From assembly GCF_040958095.1 (NCBI RefSeq), contig NC_091177.1, positions 1 through 64,000 of the forward strand: 64,000 bases of DNA. The letters run 5' to 3'. The DNA is from Procambarus clarkii (lineage: Eukaryota > Arthropoda > Malacostraca > Decapoda > Cambaridae). Positions 56,185-64,000 of this stretch are shown here, in pieces. The first letter of the stretch is position 1. Each line of letters opens with the position of its first letter. Made by a program: the position numbers and the translations under genes. The notes beneath the pieces are model-generated. The model was not told the DNA's origin, did no database searches, and saw only the letters and a list, made by a program, of their open reading frames with translations.

Positions 56185-56199
56185 TGTGTGTGTGTGTGT

Positions 56200-56274
<75 letters not shown>

Positions 56275-56359
56275 TGTGTGTGTGTGTGTGTACGTGTGTG
56301 TGTGTGTGTGTGTGTGTACGTGTGTGTGTGTGTGTGTGTACGTGTGTGTGTGTGTGTGT

Positions 56360-56428
<69 letters not shown>
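56140..56428. repeat. (GT)n microsatellite with regular GTACGT interruptions
   Basis: TACG interruptions recur at about 18-25-base steps in the first 220 bases. Confidence 0.98.
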
Positions 56429-56429
<1 letters not shown>

Positions 56430-56454
56430 ATTTTTTTTACTAGTAGTTAGTAAC

Positions 56455-56545
56455 AGTTGATTGATTGGCAGTTGAGAGGCTGGCCGAAAGAGCAGAGCTC
56501 AGCCCTCGTAAGCACAACTAGGTGAATACAACTAGTCACATAGTC
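56455..56545 (+). mobile_element. LINE family 1, diverged 3' terminus
   Basis: GTTGATTGATTGGCAGTTGA, GAGCAGAGCTCAGCCCTCGT and AGCACAACTAGGTGAATACA. It is directly followed by the next LINE fragment in the same orientation. Confidence 0.8.
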
Positions 56546-57002
56546 ACAATTCAGGGGTATGCCACCAGACTAGTCCCGGAACTGAGAGGTATGAACTACG
56601 AGGAAAAGCTAAGGGAGATGAACCTCACGTCCCTGGAAAACAGAAGAGTAAGGGGAGACATGAGAACCACCTACAAAATTCTCAGGGGAACTGACAGGGT
56701 GGACCAAGACAAATTCTTTAGCACGGGTGGAACACGAACAAGAGGACACAGGTGGAAACTTAGTACCCAGATGAGCCACAGAGACATTAGAAAGAACTTT
56801 TTCAGTGTCAGAATAATTAACACATGGAATGCATTAAGCAGTGATGTGGTGGAGGCTGACTCCATACACAGTTTCAAATATAGATATGATAGAGCCCAGT
56901 AGGCTCAGGAATCTGTACACCAGTTGATTGACAGTTGAGAGGCGGGACCAAAGAGCCAAAGCTCAACCCCCGCAAGCAAAAATAGGTGAGTACAAATAGG
57001 TG

Positions 57003-57005
<3 letters not shown>
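56546..57005 (+). mobile_element. LINE family 1, 3' fragment with open ORF2 tail
   Basis: The frame to the TAG at 56900-56902 reads VPELRGMNYEEKLREMNLTS, NRRVRGDMRTTYKILRGTD, TRTRGHRWKLSTQMSHRDIR and DSIHSFKYRYDRAQ. The 3' UTR follows and ends AAATAGGTGAGTACAAATAG then GTGAGCAC, which continues as (AC)n. No stop interrupts the roughly 115-codon stretch. Confidence 0.87.

Positions 57006-57083
<78 letters not shown>
57006..57083. repeat. (AC)n microsatellite grown from a LINE end
   Basis: Pure AC for about 78 bases, continuous with the GAGCACAC end of the LINE. Confidence 0.97.
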
Positions 57084-57089
<6 letters not shown>

Positions 57090-57685
57090 TTATTTGTTAT
57101 TAAAAAAATTAGGTACATCTGCATTTGTGCAGCAACCCCTAGACAGTATGAATGGGAGTACAGTGTGTCAACAAACTGGCTACACGATGCTAAAAATCCC
57201 CATCACACGGGATCATTAGTCATACAGAGGCGCGCGCGCGCAAATCTGTGAGACAAATACAGATTTCGACACGTAATAAAGATAATTGGGAAGGAGGAAG
57301 GAAGAAACACACCGCGAGCGTAGCTCTTACCCTGCAGCAACTCTTAATTAATTGCAGTTAGTTAATTCCGTGTGAGTGTACACAGCATATTTCCTCATTT
57401 CCACTCATTATTTGTTTACACTCATCCAAGTCCGTCTCTCACAGAGAGCAACACTCGATGAGGTGTGACGAGGTCAGTTGGCATGACTGACGAATGAGCA
57501 ATGCTAATTTATAGTTTTGTGAGCAACCAATATACCAGCTGACTCGTTCTGTTTACGACTGGTTAAAAGTTGATTGACAGCTGTTGAGCTCTTAAGATGA
57601 CGAGCAAGATGTACATGTTCTCAACATCAGTGAATTCCCACTTCAGTCGCACTGTTAGACAGAAATGTTAAAATCTTATCTCTAG
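57084..57685. other. Single-copy-looking DNA
   Basis: A short GCGCGCGCGC at 57230-57240. No frame or repeat was recognised. Confidence 0.45.
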
Positions 57686-57689
57686 ACCC

Positions 57690-57742
57690 ATGCGGGGTCC
57701 AAGAGCCACAGCTCGACCACCGCAGGCCCAACAAGATGAGTA
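57690..57742 (+). mobile_element. Diverged LINE 3' terminus
   Basis: GGGGTCCAAGAGCCACAGCT, CGACCACCGCAGGCCCAAC and AAGATGAGTA follow the family 1 3' UTR word by word, with substitutions like those in 1594-1655. Confidence 0.6.
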
Positions 57743-57806
57743 ACTTCAACGGCGTCAAACCCACGAACTCAGAGAAGCCGCCTGGTGTGGTTTCCCTGAG
57801 TACCCT

Positions 57807-58022
57807 AACAAAAAGTTATAAGTAGCACGGGCTATGGCGAGCCCGTCGTACTCACGTGGCATAGCGAGGAGTGGTGCGCTTATTTCATTATTTCATATCC
57901 CTTCCAAGTGCTATAAAGTCAAACTGGATTACTACTATCTCTCCAGTTACTGGCCCGCTTCTGTGCCAGGTAAGTCCACTACGGGCTCACTATAGCCCGT
58001 GCTACTTGGAGCGTTTTGTTCC
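57807..58022. mobile_element. Inverted-repeat element with AGTAGCACGGGCTAT arms
   Basis: Left AAGTAGCACGGGCTATGGCG then AGCCCGT faces right ACGGGCTCACTATAGCCCGT then GCTACTTGG. The match continues inward to CACGTGGCATAG/TACCTGGCACAG, about 55 bp per arm. The interior carries TTCCAAGTGCTATAAAGTC, which resembles the SINE C tail. Confidence 0.72.
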
Positions 58023-58140
58023 GAGTAGCTTAATCTAAAACAACAACCAACTGTTTTCTTCTCCCTATCTTCACTTTCAAGGCGAAATCATTGACGTGAT
58101 CGCAGGTGATGAGTTAACAATAACGTGAAGAAATGATGAC

Positions 58141-58259
58141 CAAACCACAACTCATCAGATGGAGAAGCGACGTTTCAGTCCGGCCTAGACCATTATCAAC
58201 ACGACTTGATAGAATGGACCGAAACGTCGTCGATTCTCCATCTTCTGAGTAGTGGTTTG
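58141..58259. mobile_element. 119-bp MITE with CGGTCCGTCC-type core
   Basis: CAAACCACAACTCATCAGAT then GGAGAAGCGACGTTTCAGTCC faces GGACCGAAACGTCGTCGATT then CTCCATCTTCTGAGTAGTGG then TTTG. It belongs with 13234-13368 and 60985-61071. Confidence 0.82.
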
Positions 58260-58705
58260 ATCTCCATTGACATGTTTCGAGTATTTCTCATATGTTAATT
58301 ACACGAAACGTATCCATCCTAGGTACACGCTCCCTTTTAACAGCATACAATAATAATATTTGGCAAAACACAGTCGTTGAAGTGAACAAATTGATATATT
58401 AACAGACAAACACTTGAACCTGTCGTAGGTAGCGATCTACATAGTCCTTTAAACCGAACACGATAACCAAATTCAACGGCCATTATAACAATCTAGAAAT
58501 ACATTTTGAAGCTTCTTCGTCGAATTTTAGTCTGGCTATTTATCCTAAATTTGATTGTGTTAAAGAATATGTGTGTGTGTGTGCGTGTGTGTGTGTGTGT
58601 GTAAGGCGTCGCATGAATCTATGTGGTTGCATTTATTTTGTTGCATTTAAAATTGGCCTTATGTGGTTACATTTAAAATTGGTAAATTGAAACTTGTATA
58701 ATATT
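58260..58705. other. Unassigned DNA
   Basis: A short (GT)n at 58570-58601 and repeated TGTGGTTACATTTAAAATTG words at 58620-58685. No gene is recognised. Confidence 0.5.
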
Positions 58706-58706
58706 C

Positions 58707-59130
58707 GATCAACAGTTTAGACCCTATTGTCTTGTGTGTGATCCTGTGTCTTCACTGTCCTGTGTAGCAGTGTCCTGTGTCTTCACTGTCCTGTGTGGCA
58801 GTGTCCTGTGTCTTCACTGTCCTGTGTGGCAGTGTCCTGTGTCTTCACTGTCCGGTGTGGCAGTGTCCTGTGTCTTCACTGTCCTGTGTGGCAGTGTCTT
58901 GTGTCTTCACTGTCCTGTGTGGCAGTGTCCTGTGTCTTCACTGTCCTGTGTGGCAGTGTCCTGTGTCTTCACTGTCCTGTGTGGCAGTGTCCTGTGTCTT
59001 CACTGTCCTGTGTGGCAGTGTCCTGTGTCTTCACTGTAATGTGTGGCAGTAAACACGAGCAGCTCCTCACTGAAATAAGATCTAATTGAATTAGTCCAAT
59101 TAGGTAAAATTTTATATTTTGTTAATAAAG
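58707..59130 (+). mobile_element. Dispersed repeat carrying an internal 31-bp minisatellite
   Basis: It shares CAGTTTAGACCCTATTGTCTT-type sequence and a GTTAATAAAGATGTTAATA end with 467-740. Between them (58733-59045) a 31-bp unit, GTCCTGTGTCTTCACTGTCC plus TGTGTGGCAGT, is repeated about ten times. In the other copy the corresponding sequence, CTGTCCTGCGTGACAGTG, is present once. Confidence 0.75.
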
Positions 59131-59865
59131 ATGTTAATATAAGCGTAGCCCGGAAATTATAATGTGATCCCCGCCACACGAGGATTGATTGATTGCTGCG
59201 ACTAGTTTATTGTGCACCCCATACCCATCCTGAGAGCGGTAGCGCAAAAAAGCATGAGAGTCTTTGCTTCCTGACAAATACTTCTCGCTATGTGCCTATC
59301 CTTTATTTATAAATTGTTAAGCATTATTTCTCTCTCTCTTACCATCCCACTCCTCCTTTGCACTCACCGTTGCTTTTATTTTCCCCCACTAACCATTCCC
59401 TCCTCAACCACCGTCCCCACTCCCACACCCTCCCCACTCCCACTTACCATTCCCCCTTACCCCTCTCCCACCAACCCTTTCCTCTGGTGTGGGTGATAAA
59501 TCAAGAACACGGCACAATACACCTCTGGGTCGCGTCTGTTGAAAAACCCCAAAGAAAACGGCTGGAATACAAAAAAAACAAAACAAAAAAACACAAAAAA
59601 CTTTGACCCGTAGGTCTCCTTGTCCCTGAGGCCACTGTTCGCTGCTGCGTGTATTTATGCTGTCGAATTTGCCTCGCCCGCTCGATATACTGTATGTAAA
59701 AAAAAATTAATGTTTCTCGGTAAAAAGATTATACAAAAACCGTGAATGGCAATGTAATGTAGGCTTGGTGGTGACTGTTTAGGCTGAGGTGACGGTGTTG
59801 GGGAGGGGGGAGGGGGGAGGGGGGGGGGTAGATGATATGTTGGGAGGATTTCTATGTGAGTTGAC
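59131..59865. other. Unassigned DNA
   Basis: C-rich patch at 59390-59480, an A-rich stretch at 59565-59600, and a G run at 59800-59829. No gene is recognised. Confidence 0.5.
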
Positions 59866-59869
59866 CCCC

Positions 59870-60510
<641 letters not shown>

Positions 60511-60514
60511 ACCT

Positions 60515-60675
60515 GGTTGATGGGGTTCTGGGAGATCTTCTACTCCCCAAGCCCGGCCCGAGGCCAGGCTCGACTTGTGAGAGTTTGGTCCACCAGGCTA
60601 TTGCTTGGAGCGGCCCGCAGGCCCACATACCCACCACAGCCCGGTTGGTCCGGCACTCCTTGGAGGAATAAATCT
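60515..60675 (-). mobile_element. Dispersed repeat fragment
   Basis: GGTTCTGGGAGATCTTCTAC, AAGCCCGGCCCGAGGCCAGG and ACCCACCACAGCCCGGTTGG match a dispersed decapod repeat that I recall in this orientation. There is no second copy in the window, so confidence is limited. Confidence 0.45.
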
Positions 60676-60786
60676 CCTAGTGGTGGTGGTAATTGACTGG
60701 TAGCTGGTAGGGGAATTATTGGTATTTGGCTGGTAGTTATGGTGTGGGTAATCAGATGCTGGTAGGTGGTGGTGGAGTACGATGGT

Positions 60787-60930
60787 GGTTATCTTGAGGT
60801 TATCTTGAGATGATTTCGGGGCTTTTTAGTGTCCCCGCGGCCCGGTCCTCGACCAGGCCTCCACCCCCAGGAAGCAGCCCGTGACAGCTGACTAACACCC
60901 AGGTACCTATTTTACTGCTAGGTAACAGGG
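60787..60930 (-). mobile_element. SINE family A, 5'-truncated
   Basis: The plus strand begins GGTTATCTTGAGGTTATCTT (the tail) and ends CCTATTTTACTGCTAGGTAA then CAGGG. The tRNA head is absent. GATGGTGG flanks both sides (60781-60788 and 60930-60937), a possible target duplication, though the local DNA is GGTGGT-rich. Confidence 0.85.
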
Positions 60931-60984
60931 ATGGTGGTGGTGGTAATTGTTTTATAGGCAGTGGTGGTTGTACATTGTGTTGGT

Positions 60985-61071
60985 GTTGACCAGACCACAC
61001 ACTAGAAATTGAAGAGACGACGACGTTTCGGTCCGTCCTGGACCGAATTTCTAGTGTGTGATCTGGTCAAC
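60985..61071. mobile_element. 87-bp MITE with ACGTTTCGGTCCGTCC core
   Basis: GTTGACCAGACCACACACTA then GAAAT faces ATTTCTAGTGTGTGATCTGG then TCAAC, 25 bp with one mismatch. Between them is GACGACGACGTTTCGGTCCG. The second copy of the core seen in 58141-58259 is deleted here. Confidence 0.85.
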
Positions 61072-61074
61072 ATA

Positions 61075-61308
61075 CTTCAGCCACGTTATTGTGACTCATC
61101 GCCTGCACATTGTGTTGGTATTGTGGCTGGCCGTTGCTGGCGTGTAGGAGCGGTGGTTGTTGGTTATACATTCTGGTGATGGTGCTTGGCCCTGAAAGTG
61201 GAGTTGGTAGTGATGGTTGTAAATGTTGCAGTCGTGGCAAGTGATGGTGAAAGGTTCTTGTAGATGGTGGTAGTAGTTGATGGTGATGGCTGAAAGCGGT
61301 AGTATCGA

Positions 61309-61350
<42 letters not shown>

Positions 61351-61630
61351 CTGTGGTGGAGTTGTAAGTAGTTATGGATAGCGGAACAGCGGGGGGGGGG
61401 GGGGGGGAATTGCTCCTCCATCGAGGCCTCTTGCGACGGCTGCATCACCTCCTTCCCCCCTCCCCCCCCCCCTTCCTTTCAGGGGGTGACGGTCTCCACG
61501 ACGTTTCATAAAAACATATACATAAATCCCCAGCAGGCCTATTGGCCCATATATCGCAGCTCCTATGAATAGTCACCCAAATTCATTATTTATATGTCAA
61601 ACCAATGCTTACAAAAACTGTGTGTGTGTG
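61075..61630. other. Unassigned DNA with (AGT)n and G/C runs
   Basis: (AGT)n at about 61311-61350, a G run at 61391-61407 and C runs at 61456-61471. GGTGG-rich around it. No gene is recognised. Confidence 0.6.
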
Positions 61631-61633
61631 TGT

Positions 61634-62538
61634 GTACTCACCTAGTTGTACTCACCTAGTTGTGTTTGCGGGGGTTGAGCTCTGGCTCTTTGGTCCCGCC
61701 TCTCAACCGTCAATCAACAGGTGTACAGATTCCTGAGCCTATTGGGCTCTATCATATCTACACTTGAAACTGTGTATGGAGTCAGCCTCCACCACATCAC
61801 CCCCTAATGCATTCCATTTGTCAACCACTCTGACACTAAAAAAGTTCTTTCTAATATCTCTGTGGCTCATTTGGGCACTCAGTTTCCACCTGTGTCCCCT
61901 TGTGCGTGTTCCCCTTGTGTTAAATAGACTGTCTTTATCTACCATATCAATCCCCTTCAGAATCTTGAATGTGGTGATCATGTCCCCCCTAACTCTTCTG
62001 TCTTCCAGCGAAGTGAGGTTTAATTCCCGTAGTCTCTCCTCGTAGCTCATACCTCTCAGCTCGGGTACTAGTCTGGTGGCAAACCTTTGAACCTTTTCCA
62101 GTTTAGTCTTATCCTTGACTAGATATGGACTCCATGCTGGGGCTGCATACTCCAGGATTGGCCTGACATATGTGGTATACAAAGTTCTGAATGATTCTTT
62201 ACACAAGTTTCTGAATGCCGTTCGTATGTTGGCCAGCCTGGCATATGCCGCTGATGTTATCCGCTTGATATGTGCTGCAGGAGACATGTCTGGCGTGATA
62301 TCTACCCCCAAGTCTTTTTCCTTCTCTGACTCCTGAAGAATTTCCTCTCCCAGATGATACCTTGTATCTGGCCTCCTGCTCCCTACACCTATCTTCATTA
62401 CATTACATTTGGTTGGGTTAAACTCTAACAACCATTTGTTCGACCATTCCTTCAGCTTGTCTAGGTCTTCTTGAAGCCTCAAACAGTCCTCTTCTGTTTT
62501 AATCCTTCTCATAATTTTAGCATCGTTAGATTTAGCAT

Positions 62539-62540
<2 letters not shown>
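61634..62540 (-). mobile_element. LINE family 1, best-preserved 3' copy
   Basis: Plus-strand start is two ACTCACCTAGTTGT units preceded by (GT)n. It extends to TAGCATCGTTAGATTTAGCA then (GT)n. It covers the 3' UTR and about 265 codons of ORF2, further 5' than the copy at 55113. Confidence 0.93.
61739..62512 (-). pseudogene. LINE ORF2 C-terminal open frame, 257 codons
   Basis: Open from the ATG at 62512 to the TAG at 61739-61741. The start codon is simply the first Met of IMRRIKTEEDCLRLQEDLDK, just downstream of RT motif C (DAKIM), so it is not a natural start. Then WLLEFNPTKCNVMKIGVGSR, DTRYHLGEEILQESEKEKDL, ARLANIRTAFRNLCKESFRT, LEYAAPAWSPYLVKDKTKLE, VPELRGMSYEERLRELNLTS and NTRGTRTRGHRWKLSAQMSH. 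The RT palm with motifs A to C is missing, so no enzyme activity is expected. The intact frame suggests a recent insertion. Confidence 0.87.
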
Positions 62541-62611
<71 letters not shown>

Positions 62612-62612
62612 A
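62541..62612. repeat. (GT)n microsatellite
   Basis: About 70 bases, at the truncated 5' side of one LINE and next to the next LINE fragment. Confidence 0.98.
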
Positions 62613-62902
62613 CCTAGTTGTACTCACAGTGGTGTTTGTTTGGGTACTCAGTTTCCACCTGTGTCCCCTTGTTCGTGTACCGCCAGTGTTGAATAGTTTA
62701 TCCTTGTCTACCCTGTCAATTCTCCTGAGGATTTTGTAGGTAGTGATCATGTCTTCCCTCACTCTTCTGTCTTCCAGTGTCGTAAGGTGCATTCCCGCAG
62801 TCTTTCCTCGTAACTCATGCCTCTTAGTTCTGGGACCAGTCCAGTGGCATACCTCTGAACTTTTTCCAGTTTCGTCTTGTGCTTGACAAGGTACGTCTTG
62901 TG
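62613..62902 (-). mobile_element. LINE family 1, internal fragment without the 3' UTR
   Basis: CACCTAGTTGTACTCAC is followed directly by GGGTACTCAGTTTCCACCTG, skipping the 3' UTR and the last 50 or so codons. It continues through the complement of TRTRGHRWK, DMITTYKIL and VPELRG-like residues to AGGTACGTCTTGTGC. The internal deletion is unusual among the copies here. Confidence 0.85.
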
Positions 62903-62917
62903 CCTTGTGTTTGACAA

Positions 62918-62919
62918 GG

Positions 62920-62998
<79 letters not shown>
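62918..62998. repeat. (GT)n microsatellite
   Basis: About 80 bases of pure GT ending in CTATATATATG. Confidence 0.98.
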
Positions 62999-62999
62999 T

Positions 63000-63280
63000 A
63001 TATATATGAAGCTGTGACAAGAGGTCTTTCGTAGCTTGCGATAATAAGATCACCATCTGGCAGAACTATGTGACATACAGTAACACTTAATGTTGAAACT
63101 AGTGACGGTGGAGTCTTGAGTTTACTAAGATGGTATCCTGAAGATCCCGGGGAACACGGAGTAACAGTGTGTGTGACTCCAGGTACCTGCTACCGTCAGA
63201 TCTAAAGGGTATAATGACCAGGACATTCAACAGTTTAAGGTTGGAGAAACCCCCAGTTCCTGCACATGCATTTTGCACAT
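63000..63280. other. Unassigned DNA
   Basis: No repeat or protein-like frame was recognised. Confidence 0.45.
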
Positions 63281-63282
63281 CG

Positions 63283-63515
63283 TGCAGTTTACATACGGTG
63301 CAGTTTACATACGGTGCAGTTTACATACGGTGCATTGTACATACGGTGCAGTGTACATACAGTGCAGTGTACATACGGTGCAGGGTATATACGGTGCAGG
63401 GTACATACGGTGCAGGGTACATACGATGCAGGGTACATACAGTGCAGGGTACATACGGTGCAGGGTACATACGGTGCAGGGTACATACGGTGCAGTTTAC
63501 ATACGGTGCAGTGTA
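63283..63515. repeat. 16-bp minisatellite, about 15 units
   Basis: GTGCAGTTTACATACG, GTGCAGTGTACATACG and GTGCAGGGTACATACG variants in blocks: TTT at both edges, GGG in the middle. Confidence 0.96.
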
Positions 63516-63590
63516 CACCTAGAACTGATGATTCATTTGTCACTTGCAGCCACATGCAGTGGCAGCACTGCAGAGGCCACGGCAGCTCTC

Positions 63591-63673
63591 AATACCCACA
63601 TCAATATGCTGGGGCATATTGATGTGGGTATTTGGGGAGACACCGTGGGGGCCCAGGCCTCCCACGGTGTCTC
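63591..63673. repeat. Two adjacent perfect hairpins
   Basis: AATACCCACATCAATATGC at 63591-63609 faces its exact complement at 63614-63632 (loop TGGG). GAGACACCGTGGG at 63637-63649 faces 63661-63673 (11-base loop). Confidence 0.96.
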
Positions 63674-64000
63674 GCTCGTCCGTGCTTTGCGAGTCGTTGA
63701 TGCCTCAGACAGGAAACCCCCTCGAGAACTACGGCACTGGTGTCGGGATTCGAACCTTGTCCTGCAATATTAGAGTCGCCGGACTCCCGCCACTCACGTC
63801 AACACGCAGTCTAAAAGGCTTTGCCAAAATTAATGATAGAATTTTTTTAATTTTTTCATAAATTTTGCAAAATTGATGATGTAAATCAGAGGCATATTAC
63901 CCTCCCAAGGGCCCATACATGATATTGGCCTCCTGGTCTCTTGTTCTGCATCATTCACTAAACATTTTTACTTCTATCATACATTTTTTTCCCACATCCT
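63674..64000. other. Unassigned DNA at the window end
   Basis: A B-box-like GGGATTCGAACC at 63752-63763 without a clear partner. No gene is recognised. Confidence 0.4.

Noticed and set aside
57230..57240. GCGCGCGCGC as a Z-DNA or promoter element
   Set aside because: Only ten bases long and without any neighbouring gene signal.

Overview
The window is non-coding, repeat-saturated DNA from an animal nuclear genome, most probably a decapod crustacean (crayfish, lobster or shrimp type). The evidence is the high load of (GT)n, (GA)n and (TA)n microsatellites, CR1/Jockey-like LINE 3' ends of a type I associate with decapod genomes, tRNA-derived SINEs with internal A and B boxes, a Penelope-like GIY-YIG endonuclease remnant, and TTAGG-type arthropod telomere-like tracts inside a palindromic element. 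The species cannot be fixed from sequence alone. I found no credible host protein-coding gene, rRNA, functional tRNA, CRISPR array or operon. The longest open frames (up to 534 codons) are by-products of tandem repeats.

Layout. 1-10 kb: GT/TA microsatellites, decayed LINEs, two SINEs, a 312-bp inverted-repeat element, a pyrimidine-rich minisatellite, a 389-bp palindromic element in a TA tract and a Penelope-like remnant. 10-20 kb: a 30-bp minisatellite with decayed edges, three copies of one SINE family, and a run of unrelated minisatellites (37/33, 25, 21 and 32 bp). 20-35 kb: about 2.5 kb of almost G-free C/T satellite, the 20-bp CpG-rich array (74 units, no indels), a 23-bp array, and a roughly 32-bp array carrying dozens of CCAAT boxes. 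35-45 kb: LINE RNase H tails, a 371-bp foldback element, a decamer array of nuclear-receptor-like half-sites, and 31-, 34- and 23-bp arrays. 45-48 kb: the longest LINE copy, with a second 371-bp foldback element nested in its reverse transcriptase. 48-64 kb: further LINE, SINE and MITE copies, a two-unit 20/15-bp array, and microsatellites repeatedly attached to LINE 3' ends.

Relations between parts. LINE and SINE 3' ends of the form GTGAGTACAC run straight into (AC)n tracts, so many microsatellites here look seeded by retroposition. Foldback elements have inserted into LINE or other dispersed-repeat sequence. By my coordinates about 17 kb of the 64 kb is minisatellite. The observation I rate highest is the pair of 371-bp palindromic elements: each is flanked by a 7-bp direct repeat, and the sequence differences between the two copies appear on both arms of each copy.
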